Shown in pieces: positions 45,464 through 53,372 of a DNA stretch of 64,000 nucleotides. The stretch is from Blautia pseudococcoides. GTDB taxonomy: Bacteria; Bacillota; Clostridia; Lachnospirales; Lachnospiraceae. The stretch spans positions 2,955,001 to 3,019,000 of the forward strand of contig NZ_CP015405.2 of NCBI RefSeq assembly GCF_001689125.2, read 5' to 3'. The translations under genes were made by a program, and so were the position numbers. A model generated the notes under the pieces. That model was not told the origin of the DNA. It made no database searches and saw only the letters and a list, made by a program, of their open reading frames with translations. Numbering within the stretch: position 1 is the stretch's first letter; each line of letters opens with the position of its first letter.

Positions 45464-46876
45464 CTATCTATTATTAGCATTATACTCAATCTCCGTTCCA
45501 TCCAGAAACACCGTCACTATCGTCCCGCTCTCATACACCTTGATATGATCCAACGTCCGAAGCATCAAATCAATATCCAGCTCCTTTATTTGCTGTGCAT
45601 CCTTGGTAATTTCCATAAAATCCATCACCCGGAACTTCGTCAGCAAATCCTCGCTCTGTATCTTCTCCTCCCACTCCGGCAGCAGCATCTCCCTACACTC
45701 TAACAGCCTGTTCCACGCCATCAGGTAAATCTGAATCAGCGTATCCTCATAAATGTGTCGATTCCCACATCCCCGCACACCTTTCACCTTATACTGCTCA
45801 CTGCACTGCCACACTTTCCAGTCTCCACTCGGTGTCCGCCACCCCTTCCTCGCAAAAGCCCTGTTGCACTCCCCACAGATAATCTTGCTTGAAAATGGAT
45901 TCACCTCCGTATTCTGGGAAAACCGTGTAATATTATGCTCCTCCAGATACCGTTCCCTCCGCTTCATCTCCAACTGCACACATTCCCAAATCCAAGGCTC
46001 TATAATCGCCTCATGGTCATCCTCAATATAATACTGCTGGATTTCCCCTTCATTTTGTACCCGCTTCTTCGTCAGGAAATCCACTGTGTAACTTTTCTGC
46101 AAGAGCGTGTCCCCTTTATACTTTTCATTCTCCAGCATACTGCCAATGGTCGTGGACTGCCATTTCGTCCCGCCATCCCAATTTATCACACCTTCCCTTT
46201 CAAAAATCCGCTTCATATAATCGGTGGTCTTTCCCCACAGGAACTCCATAAAAATCCGTTTCACAATCTTTGCCTGCTGTTTATTCACAACCAGTTTTCC
46301 ATTCTCATCCGCATCATAACCAAGGAATCGCTTGGTGCTCATCTTATGCTGCCCGATTTCAAACCTCTTGCGGATACCCCATGTGCTGTTCTCTGAAATA
46401 TTCCGGCTCTCGTCCTGTGCCAGAGAAGACAGGATTGTCAACAACACTTCTCCTTTGGCATCCAAGGTGTCTATTGCCTCCTTTTCAAAATAACACTCCG
46501 TGCCGTTGTCCTTCAGCTTCCGGATGGTGGAAAGGCTGTCCACCGTGTTCCTCGCGAACCGTGACACGCTCTTTGTGATGATGAGGTCAATCTTCCCCTC
46601 CAGGGCATCCTCCACCATTTTGTTGAATCCCTCGCGGTGCCGCGTGGAAGTTGCGCTGATGCCTTCATCCGAATACAGCCCGACGAATTCCCAATCCTCC
46701 CGGCTCTGTATGTAGGACGTATAATAATCGCACTGCGCGGCGTAGCTGGTCTGCTGGTCTTCCATGTCGGTGCTGACACGGGCGTATCCTGCCACGCGCC
46801 GCTTTTTCCGGCTGCTGATGGGGTCCGCCGTGAAGCGGTTCCGTGTGGCCGGTATCGTCATCACATTCTTTCCCAT
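45464..46876 (-). CDS. Large serine recombinase (recombinase-family protein)
   Basis: A 470-residue site-specific recombinase. Resolvase domain with catalytic Ser35 (GYARVSTD), the SRFARNTVDSLS helix, then the recombinase domain (GKLVVNKQQAKIVKRIFMEF) and a zinc ribbon (CGECNRAFARKGW, ending CGNRHIYED). Such enzymes integrate, excise or invert mobile DNA. Its start overlaps the end of a second recombinase by 16 nt. The pair plus two small genes form a recurrent Firmicutes mobile module. No att sites were identified. Confidence 0.88.
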   Translation of the reverse strand: MGKNVMTIPATRNRFTADPISSRKKRRVAGYARVSTDMEDQQTSYAAQCDYYTSYIQSREDWEFVGLYSDEGISATSTRHREGFNKMVEDALEGKIDLIITKSVSRFARNTVDSLSTIRKLKDNGTECYFEKEAIDTLDAKGEVLLTILSSLAQDESRNISENSTWGIRKRFEIGQHKMSTKRFLGYDADENGKLVVNKQQAKIVKRIFMEFLWGKTTDYMKRIFEREGVINWDGGTKWQSTTIGSMLENEKYKGDTLLQKSYTVDFLTKKRVQNEGEIQQYYIEDDHEAIIEPWIWECVQLEMKRRERYLEEHNITRFSQNTEVNPFSSKIICGECNRAFARKGWRTPSGDWKVWQCSEQYKVKGVRGCGNRHIYEDTLIQIYLMAWNRLLECREMLLPEWEEKIQSEDLLTKFRVMDFMEITKDAQQIKELDIDLMLRTLDHIKVYESGTIVTVFLDGTEIEYNANNR

Positions 46877-48405
46877 GTTTCCGTCCTCCCTTCATGGAAC
46901 CGGAATTCCATGCTGCCGTTTTCCAGCACAAGGATTTCCTTTATTTTTCTTTCAAACTCATCTTCGTCAAATTCCTCTAAACCGAGGATGCTTGCGGAAA
47001 TGCGCCGCAGCTTGAAATCCGCATAATTTACGGCATGGCATTCCACATGATCCCGCTTTTTGCCGATGCAGTACCAGTACACCCATTTCCCGCCGGCGTT
47101 GACTCTGTGGTATGTATTCCCGCAGATGGCACACCGTATCTTCCCTTGGAAACAGTCCGTGACCGTCACCTCATGCCGTGCCTGGTGCAGCCGCAGGTTC
47201 TTCCAGACCTTTGCACCGCCATCGGAAAGCCGGAGCTGCAGGTTTCCGTTTGGTAAGACGGTAACTTCCCTGACCATCTCCCCGAACCTTTCTCCGTCAA
47301 AGGCATCCAGCCCAAGGGCCTGCGCCGCAGCCGCTTCCAGTTCCTCTTCCCCGAAGTTCACGCTGGAGCAGGTCGTTCCGGTTTCTTTCTTGCCCCTGCA
47401 TATCCAGTGGACATAAACCTTTCCCCGCACCTTCCCCTTTTTCCTCGTAAATGCGCGGCCGCACACCCCGCACCGGATTCTTCCGGTAAAGGGATAGACC
47501 GGCACTGCCTCCGCCCTTTCTTTCAGGATTTCCTGAACCTTTGCGAATGTCCCCTTGTCAATGACCGGCTCATGGCATCCGGAAATGTAATACTGCGGAA
47601 GCTCGCCCCGGTTCTTTATTTTATTGTGTTTGATGGGGTCCTCCTCATAGCATTTCTGCAGCCGCCTGTCACCAATGTAGATTTCGTTTTTTAAGATGCC
47701 ATTCAGATGGCTGTAGGTGAAATCATATCCCCGCCAGGACTTCACCCTGCGCTTTTTCAATTCTGCCAGGATTTCCGATGCCGAAACCCCAGCGGCGGTC
47801 TGTTCAAAAATAAATTTCACAGCCTCTGCCTCGTCCTCTTTTACCACATACTTTTCGCCGTCATAGCGGTAGCCAAAGACTTTCTTGTTCCTTACGCCGT
47901 CTGTTCCGTTCTGGTAGGTCTTCCGGATTCCCCACTTGGAGTTTTCCGAAAGCGACCGCACCTCTTCCTGTGCAAAGGACGCAAGGATGGAAAGCATCAG
48001 TTCCCCATCGCCGGAAAAGGAGTGGATATTCTCCTTTTCAAACCGCACCTCCACGCCGATCTCCTTCAGATGCCTGACCGTGGAGAGCAGGTCAACCGTA
48101 TTCCTCGCAAACCTCGATATGCTCTTGGTCAGCACAATGTCAATCTTCCCCGCCTCGCAGTCTGCGATAAGGCGGTTGAATTCTTCCCGCTTGGCCGTCC
48201 CGGTGCCGCTGATCCCGAAATCTGCGTACACCCCGGCAAACTCCCACTCAGGGTTTGACTGGATCAGGTCATTGTAATAGCTCACCTGCGCGGAAAGGGA
48301 ATGGGCAAGGCGGTCTGTCTCCATGGATACGCGGGCATAAGCCGCCACCCTCCGCCGTTTTTTCAGAGCCAGGATTTTCGGCTCTATCCTGCTTACTTTA
48401 GCCAT
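46861..48405 (-). CDS. Second large serine recombinase
   Basis: A 514-residue recombinase starting at ATG 48405 (MAKVSRIEPK) after GAAGGAAG. Catalytic Ser27 lies in AAYARVSMET; a TKSISRFARNTVDLLSTVRH helix follows, then the recombinase domain and two zinc-ribbon segments (CGVCGRAFTRKKG and CAICGNTYHRVNAG). It may act with the downstream recombinase as a heteromer or on paired sites. The GC-rich codon use differs sharply from the AT-rich defence operon on one side and the Thoeris pair on the other. Confidence 0.87.
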   Translation of the reverse strand: MAKVSRIEPKILALKKRRRVAAYARVSMETDRLAHSLSAQVSYYNDLIQSNPEWEFAGVYADFGISGTGTAKREEFNRLIADCEAGKIDIVLTKSISRFARNTVDLLSTVRHLKEIGVEVRFEKENIHSFSGDGELMLSILASFAQEEVRSLSENSKWGIRKTYQNGTDGVRNKKVFGYRYDGEKYVVKEDEAEAVKFIFEQTAAGVSASEILAELKKRRVKSWRGYDFTYSHLNGILKNEIYIGDRRLQKCYEEDPIKHNKIKNRGELPQYYISGCHEPVIDKGTFAKVQEILKERAEAVPVYPFTGRIRCGVCGRAFTRKKGKVRGKVYVHWICRGKKETGTTCSSVNFGEEELEAAAAQALGLDAFDGERFGEMVREVTVLPNGNLQLRLSDGGAKVWKNLRLHQARHEVTVTDCFQGKIRCAICGNTYHRVNAGGKWVYWYCIGKKRDHVECHAVNYADFKLRRISASILGLEEFDEDEFERKIKEILVLENGSMEFRFHEGRTETWERM

Positions 48406-48448
48406 TTTATCACTTCCTTCCACTACCATATATCACTCTGAACCGGCT

Positions 48449-48634
48449 TTATATCAAGGGTTTTCCGGCCAGTAATGTACCCGAAATTGGGCGGTATTTT
48501 TCCAGGAGTTTTGTATCAATTATGGCTAATACTTCCTCGTCGATAATGCCTTTCTGGAGCATGGATTTGGCAATAGATATGGAAATATAGTACAGCTTTT
48601 CCGCTTCAAACTCTTTCTCATCCATTTCCGCCAC
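48449..48634 (-). CDS. Small SHOCT-like protein of the recombinase module
   Basis: A 61-residue protein (KLYYISISIAKSMLQKGIID and then LEKYRPISGTLLAGKPL) of a type often found beside tandem serine recombinases in Firmicutes. The middle resembles a SHOCT short helical motif. It overlaps the upstream zinc-finger gene by 17 nt. Possibly a recombination accessory factor; no function is established. Confidence 0.65.
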   Translation of the reverse strand: MAEMDEKEFEAEKLYYISISIAKSMLQKGIIDEEVLAIIDTKLLEKYRPISGTLLAGKPLI

Positions 48635-49034
48635 CTCCGAACCGGCCGACTATGTAGCATTCATGGGAGCAGTATTTGCGGTTCTTATTCCCATAAGCCG
48701 TGAACGCCTTCCCACATTGGGCGCAAGTAAATTCATAGACCGCTTTCTGTTTGATCCGCTCCGGGTGTTCCGTCCACCATTTTTCCCTGCAGGCTTTACA
48801 GCAGAACACCTGCTTTTTCATCTTTGGCCGCTGCTTTATCTCCACGCCGCATTCGCGGCATCTGTCTTTATCATCTTGTACCAGGATGTCCGCAGAGGTG
48901 AGGCTGTTCCTGCGGCAGAAGCTCTTGACGGTATCCTTGGAAATGCCAAGCTCCTTCCCTATGGCTGCATAGCCGCGCCCCATGCTGCGGAAACGGATGA
49001 TTTTTTCTTTCTGTTCATCTGTCACTGTCAGCAC
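48618..49034 (-). CDS. Helix-turn-helix protein with two C4 zinc fingers
   Basis: A 138-residue protein with a sigma-region-4-like helix-turn-helix at the N-terminus (GYAAIGKELGISKDTVKSFC, about residues 21-40) and two zinc-binding segments (CRECG with FCCKAC; CAQCGKAF with KYCSHEC). It heads the recombinase module and overlaps the SHOCT-like gene. I infer a DNA-binding regulator or directionality factor for the recombinases; nothing more specific is seen. Confidence 0.7.
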   Translation of the reverse strand: MLTVTDEQKEKIIRFRSMGRGYAAIGKELGISKDTVKSFCRRNSLTSADILVQDDKDRCRECGVEIKQRPKMKKQVFCCKACREKWWTEHPERIKQKAVYEFTCAQCGKAFTAYGNKNRKYCSHECYIVGRFGGGGNG

Positions 49035-49082
49035 CTCCTCACTATACGGAGATTTGGGAGCCGTTTTGAGGGGGTATGAAAA

Positions 49083-49122
49083 TAAAAAAACAGCCCACAG
49101 AACAAACTATGCTCTGCAGGCT
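49083..49122 (-). terminator. Intrinsic terminator of the Thoeris-like operon
   Basis: On the minus strand AGCCTGCAGA (49122-49113) and TCTGTGGGCT (49101-49092) form a stem followed by GTTTTTTTATT. It lies 75 nt past the TIR gene stop and just before the recombinase module. Confidence 0.75.
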
Positions 49123-49195
49123 TGTCACTATCCACATTTTTTAGTTAATAGTGTATGGACTTAGTACTATTAAAACTGATTGATCATCTGTTATT

Positions 49196-49756
49196 TTATA
49201 AATAGTTCCATGAACGATATGCATCCTCAACATAGGTACATAACGCACTTGTCAATCTGTTATCTTCGGAACTATGAATTGAGAATTGATCGATAGCATT
49301 CATTATTGCTTTTTCTTTGAAAGAAATATGGATGGCTAAAAGAGAACCATTATCAATCCGTTCTTCAAGTGCCTTGGGCCAACGATTGCTATATTTCCTT
49401 GCATCCAATAAATAATCACACCCTGTATATGCTACAATAATAGGCAGTTTATATACATCAACAGCCTTTTCTATCTCAAAATTTAGCATTCCCCTATCGT
49501 AATTTGTATTTTGGGATAAAATCAACAACATATTTTTTGAATTACGCAGCCTTTCCATCAATCGATTTTCAAGAGTACGCCTTTGACTTGTATCAAGTAC
49601 ACGATATGTTTTTAAATGACTATCACTAAACGTAAGCTCATAATTTTTACTATTATTCCAACTACGCAATAATCCCAAATATTTCAAATTACTCTGTGTT
49701 GGGTCAGTCGTTCCTTGTCCATCAAAAGCAACATATGTACCATTTCTGTATGCCAT
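49196..49756 (-). CDS. thsB: TIR-like NAD-processing protein, ThsB-type
   Basis: A 186-residue TIR-fold protein of the ThsB/DUF1863 kind. Visible are the N-terminal strand TYVAFDGQG, the KYLGLLRSWN helix, KNMLLILSQNT and the catalytic-loop-like MLNFEIEKAVD (candidate catalytic Glu94 or Glu96). In Thoeris, ThsB senses infection and makes a nucleotide signal from NAD. It follows the TM-macro gene by 24 nt in a two-gene operon with its own terminator. That partner type corresponds to type II Thoeris, whose TIR makes histidine-ADP-ribose. The call rests on pattern and context. Confidence 0.82.
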   Translation of the reverse strand: MAYRNGTYVAFDGQGTTDPTQSNLKYLGLLRSWNNSKNYELTFSDSHLKTYRVLDTSQRRTLENRLMERLRNSKNMLLILSQNTNYDRGMLNFEIEKAVDVYKLPIIVAYTGCDYLLDARKYSNRWPKALEERIDNGSLLAIHISFKEKAIMNAIDQFSIHSSEDNRLTSALCTYVEDAYRSWNYL

Positions 49757-49780
49757 TTTAAACTCCTCCTCATAAATCCA

Positions 49781-50641
49781 TTATGGATAATCATTTTTAT
49801 TTCTTCTGTCAACAACTATGGTTGTTTTAGCTCTTAAATGTTCTTTGGAAATTTTTGTCAAAGTAACTGTTGTTTCCAATGCTTCTTTTTTGCTAAGACC
49901 TGTTCGTGCCATCTTTGTTCCCATTGGATACAAATATATGTCTCGCCCTTGCCCATGTGCATCATAATATTCAAAAAGCCTAAGTAAACATTCAACATAT
50001 TCATGCTTATTACAATGTGCAACACAGTCCAAATCAAATTTTGTTAGGGCCAATAGAAAAAAGGTAATTCCATTTTCACCATCAATTCTTGCTACTGATC
50101 CAAGAGGATATCTCTTTAATTTTCCGTATCTTTTATCAGAGCGATTCAAAGTTTCATAAGGCGTCCCAAACTCCTGTAATGAAGCATCTATCGCATTATC
50201 TAAACGCTGTCTTGCAAGATTATCAGCCACAAATAACTTTAGAAACTGCCCATGCATCGAATCAGCTTTAATGATGTCTTGGTTAATTACAGTATCAAAG
50301 CATCTATTTACAGCAATTACAACTATTTTATCCCCCTTACTCTTTTTAGGGAAAGCAATTTTTAGCAAATCACCATATTTAACCAAAATTTCAACTTCAT
50401 CCTTCAAAAAAATAGACTTACTGTTTGAAAAAAAGATAAACTGTATTAGGGCGAATACCATACAGCTTACAAGAATAAAGCAGAAAATGGCTATTTTACA
50501 TTTTGTATCATCATTCTTCATACCAAATATATCCCAGTTTACAAACATTTGAAGGATAGAAAGCAACCCAAACACAATGGAAGAAATAGCTGTAAAACAT
50601 GTAAATATGTATTTTGCATTATTTTTTATTCTGAGCAGCAT
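49781..50641 (-). CDS. thsA: Two-helix membrane protein with macro-like domain, type II Thoeris ThsA-like effector
   Basis: A 286-residue protein with two transmembrane helices (about residues 10-33 and 47-71) followed by a cytosolic macro-like domain (about 80-285: KIVVIAVNRCFDTVIN, then FFLLALTKFD). In type II Thoeris the TM-macro ThsA binds the ADP-ribose-derived signal made by the TIR protein and disrupts the membrane, killing or arresting the infected cell. GGAGG precedes the ATG. It is upstream of and co-directional with the TIR gene. Activity in this host is untested. Confidence 0.8.
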   Translation of the reverse strand: MLLRIKNNAKYIFTCFTAISSIVFGLLSILQMFVNWDIFGMKNDDTKCKIAIFCFILVSCMVFALIQFIFFSNSKSIFLKDEVEILVKYGDLLKIAFPKKSKGDKIVVIAVNRCFDTVINQDIIKADSMHGQFLKLFVADNLARQRLDNAIDASLQEFGTPYETLNRSDKRYGKLKRYPLGSVARIDGENGITFFLLALTKFDLDCVAHCNKHEYVECLLRLFEYYDAHGQGRDIYLYPMGTKMARTGLSKKEALETTVTLTKISKEHLRAKTTIVVDRRNKNDYP

Positions 50642-50794
50642 TCCTTTGTCCTCCGTAATTTACTATTCATTTTATAGTGTATTACTGTAAAAAGAACGGG
50701 ATAAAACACTCACCTTGATTTATCTATCTGCGAGGCTTTATCCCACACATCTTAATTCTCTTGTATTAAATTACTGCAAATCCTTTAATAACCT

Positions 50795-51019
50795 TTACCC
50801 TTTTGGCGGATATGGATCATTACCATACGAATCTCTTTCACGTATTCTTCCATTCTTTCCATGAATAAAAAGTTCCGATTCTTGCCTACGTGCAATTTCT
50901 CTGGCTCTTTCAATAGCTTCCGCCTGTGTACTCGTCCTAACTGTTGCCCGTAAATTATTTTCACCTTTAACCTGCCATCCACCATCTTTATGTGGCGTTA
51001 CATGCTGATTCTTTCCCAT
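50795..51019 (-). CDS. DUF2188-domain protein
   Basis: A 74-residue protein matching the DUF2188 pattern: HVTPHKDGGWQVKGE, TQAEAIERAREIARR, then ELFIHGKNGRIRERDSYG. The fold is a small beta-beta-alpha-beta unit of unknown function. It begins 5 nt after the upstream hypothetical gene, so the two are coupled. Both sit among defence genes, and a defence-related role is conceivable but not shown. Confidence 0.8.
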   Translation of the reverse strand: MGKNQHVTPHKDGGWQVKGENNLRATVRTSTQAEAIERAREIARRQESELFIHGKNGRIRERDSYGNDPYPPKG

Positions 51020-51024
51020 AGTTA

Positions 51025-51948
51025 CTATGCCTCCAATAATTCAGTAATTTCTTTTTGCCAGTTGTCATGATGAATCAACCTAGCATTCTGAAGATTGTCG
51101 TTCAAAATTTCAGCCTTTGATAACTTCGACAGTTCTTCCCAGTCAGTTCCAAATACATATGTGGCATTATTAGGATAGACACTTTCAAGAACATATAGAT
51201 TCCGATCCTGAAAACCAAAAATTACATATCCACTGAAACCAGACTTACCATAAGCTCTAAAATCTGGATGAAACGAATTTATGTATTCGCATTTATCCAT
51301 CATCATCTGTCTTGCTGTCTTTCCTTTTCTCACCGACATTCTTTCAAGGTTATCGCGCATTTTGCTCCAAGGATACTCACCTTTAGGTAAAACTTCCCAA
51401 TTTAACCGTACAACCTGGATAGGCAATAATTTTTCCAGGTTATCAGTAAGAACCTCACATTCTTGAAAACTTATCAAGAAAATATTAATCGTATTTAGTA
51501 TAAGTTTCTCATCACTTTTACGAAACATAATTGGATCAGTGATTACCATTAACTGACCGTAATCATCATATTTTAAAATCAGTTCTACACTATATGGGGC
51601 ATACTCTGTACGAGGAAATCTTTTACGCGGAATGCTGACATAATCTGTAACTTCTTTCGTTTCTCCTCTTCCTGCCCATTCATGGCGTGTCCACCATAAG
51701 GTCTGTGAATATGTTTCTTTAGGTTTCGTTTTGTCTATAACATAAAATTTCTCAGCATTCCTTGTTGTTGATGGGTTCATTGACAATGGCAATATTCTTT
51801 CTCCCTCATTTAGCTCATCAGAGAATCCTAATTTCACCAAAATATCCTTAAATCTCATCGCATCACGTAATGCTACAACAATTTTCTCGCCCTGATTAAT
51901 GAAATCTAAACAAGACAGCTTATTAATCCTTTTCTTTTTTAAAATCAA
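51025..51948 (-). CDS. Uncharacterised 307-residue protein of the defence cluster
   Basis: No family was recognised. The protein is soluble, with no signal or membrane segment. The N-terminal half is basic (KKKRINKL) and mixed; the middle has amphipathic helices (LILNTINIFLISFQECEVL). The C-terminal third (GYVIFGFQDRNLYVLESVYP) looks like a compact alpha-beta domain. The start is a TTG at 51948, chosen because GGAGG lies 7 nt upstream and the nearest upstream ATG meets a stop at once. It is coupled to the DUF2188 gene. A defence or toxin-antitoxin role is only a guess from location. Confidence 0.6.
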   Translation of the reverse strand: MILKKKRINKLSCLDFINQGEKIVVALRDAMRFKDILVKLGFSDELNEGERILPLSMNPSTTRNAEKFYVIDKTKPKETYSQTLWWTRHEWAGRGETKEVTDYVSIPRKRFPRTEYAPYSVELILKYDDYGQLMVITDPIMFRKSDEKLILNTINIFLISFQECEVLTDNLEKLLPIQVVRLNWEVLPKGEYPWSKMRDNLERMSVRKGKTARQMMMDKCEYINSFHPDFRAYGKSGFSGYVIFGFQDRNLYVLESVYPNNATYVFGTDWEELSKLSKAEILNDNLQNARLIHHDNWQKEITELLEA

Positions 51949-52191
51949 CTTTTTTCCTCCATTTTTATAAAAAATATCTATAATTAAAAAGGAGAAATGA
52001 CCAAAGTACTTTATTAATTTATATATGGCGCATTAGCTACCATGTCCTACAAATCTTCCATCTATTTTCCCTCCTATATCAAATTTCTGTTGAAAATCTG
52101 TAGCAACCATGGTATTATGGAATCGGATTATTTTATATTGCGCCATGGTCATTTCGCCCATGGTTACTACATTGGGTGGCTATCCACCTCT

Positions 52192-52217
52192 AGAACCAAA
52201 GTTGGCCCTTTGGTTCT
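52192..52217 (+). terminator. Plus-strand intrinsic terminator
   Basis: AGAACCAAAG and CTTTGGTTCT form a perfect 10-bp stem with a 6-nt loop followed by TTTTT on the plus strand. No plus-strand gene precedes it now, so it may be left from a lost element. The 51949-52220 gap otherwise holds no gene. Confidence 0.55.
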
Positions 52218-52220
52218 TTT

Positions 52221-52748
52221 TTATTCTAAATCTTGAGTGTTTGGAACAGCACCGAACACTCCATGTAAATATTTCACACCGATATTATCATTACTTCTTA
52301 CATTTGGATAATCACTTAGCCTACATACTCTCGTTTCTCCATATTGATTTTTATCAGTAAACCAAATCTGATCTCTTCTCACCTCATTTAGCAACAAAGT
52401 ATCATGTGTGGTGCATATCAACTGAGCGTGATAAGGATTAGTATCTTCAGAATTGAATAACCCAACTAAAAGTTTCACCAAATTGGGATGTAAACCATTT
52501 TCAATTTCATCAATAAACAATGTACTCCCGGCATCCAAAGCCTCAAAAATAGCTGCTAAAATCCTCAACATCCTAATAGTTCCGTTAGATTCATATTTCA
52601 AAAATGGAAGTTCTATCTCTCCAACCTGCTCATGATCCTTATAAGTAGCATGCATAGATTGAACGCTCACATGTATATTTTTTATAACCAACTCTTTATT
52701 TTCTAAATCATCTTCATTCAATACATGCTTATCCAATTTTGATTCCAA
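52221..52748 (-). pseudogene. C-terminal part of an AAA/OLD-like ATPase cut at the prophage edge
   Basis: The last 175 residues of an ABC/OLD-like ATPase (AAA_15/21 type). It contains the signature-like YESNGTIRML, Walker B LFIDEIENGLHPN and the H-loop in CTTHDTLLL. Walker A and the whole N-terminal half are missing; the frame runs into a phage tail-gene fragment at about 52749. Such ATPases partner nucleases in Gabija, RloAB or AbiL-type defence, but the gene is now broken. Confidence 0.75.
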
Positions 52749-53055
52749 ACCTACACGCCAATCTTCAACACGAGGCAGGGGCCGGGGCAGCCGATTTTCT
52801 ATCTTTCCCTCATCCGGGGAAAGCCGAGGATTATGCTCTATAATTCCGCAGGTTCCCTGATACTGGATGAATCAGTGACGCCGCCGTTTTCCTTTGTAAA
52901 TAACGGCTGGTACTTTATCGCCTGCTTGATAGAGCCGGACGGCAGGAAGGCGCAGTATGTCATCGGCGACCGGGGCAGCGGTGAGGTGTGGGTGTCGGCG
53001 GCGCTTTCCTTTACCGGGGAGCTGAACCGCTCCTGCACGGCAGACCTCCTGGAGC
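52749..53055 (+). pseudogene. Inverted fragment of a phage minor tail protein
   Basis: The plus strand reads coherently from TPIFNTRQGPGQPIFYLS through SLILDESVTPPFSFVNNGWY to GEVWVSAALSFTGELNRSCT and then loses sense. This resembles a siphovirus minor tail or baseplate protein normally encoded after the distal tail gene on the same strand. Here it is on the opposite strand, with no start or end, so a 0.3-kb piece has been inverted at the prophage edge. Confidence 0.55.
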
Positions 53056-53357
53056 CTTGCGTAATACACCCGCCCCGGCTCTGTGTCCAGCACAAGGGCG
53101 CACAGCCCCTTATCGGGACTCAGCCAGCTTACAATCTCATCCTTGCATTCCAGAAGCTCCTCCGCCGTCCGCTTCGGAGGAATGAAGCAGGAAATCTCAA
53201 TCACCCGCTCGGAAAGGGACGCGCCCAGGTCAATCAGGCCGTCCCTGCCCGCCATGGAAATAGTGCGGTTCCTAAGTTCCGGCACCCGGTTTTCTTCCGT
53301 CATCCGGCTTGCAATCCCCATGCTTTTTGATGATATGCCGTCAAAGGAAAATCCCAT
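53050..53357 (-). pseudogene. Distal tail protein (Dit), C-terminally truncated
   Basis: ATG 53357 (MGFSFDGISSKSMGIASRM) follows AAGGAGG. About 100 residues of a Dit N-terminal domain (ISSKSMGI, RTISMAGRDGLIDLG, VYYARLQ) are present. The frame then becomes an antisense reading of the inverted tail fragment and no longer resembles Dit, so the C-terminal part is lost near 53050. Dit forms the hexameric hub between the tail tube and the baseplate in siphoviruses. Confidence 0.65.
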
Positions 53358-53372
53358 CCACACATCCCTCCT

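Noticed and set aside
52872..53050. Continuation of the Dit frame to 52872
   Set aside because: Beyond about 53050 the minus-strand reading is basic nonsense, whereas the plus strand reads as a tail protein; the frame is open only by chance.
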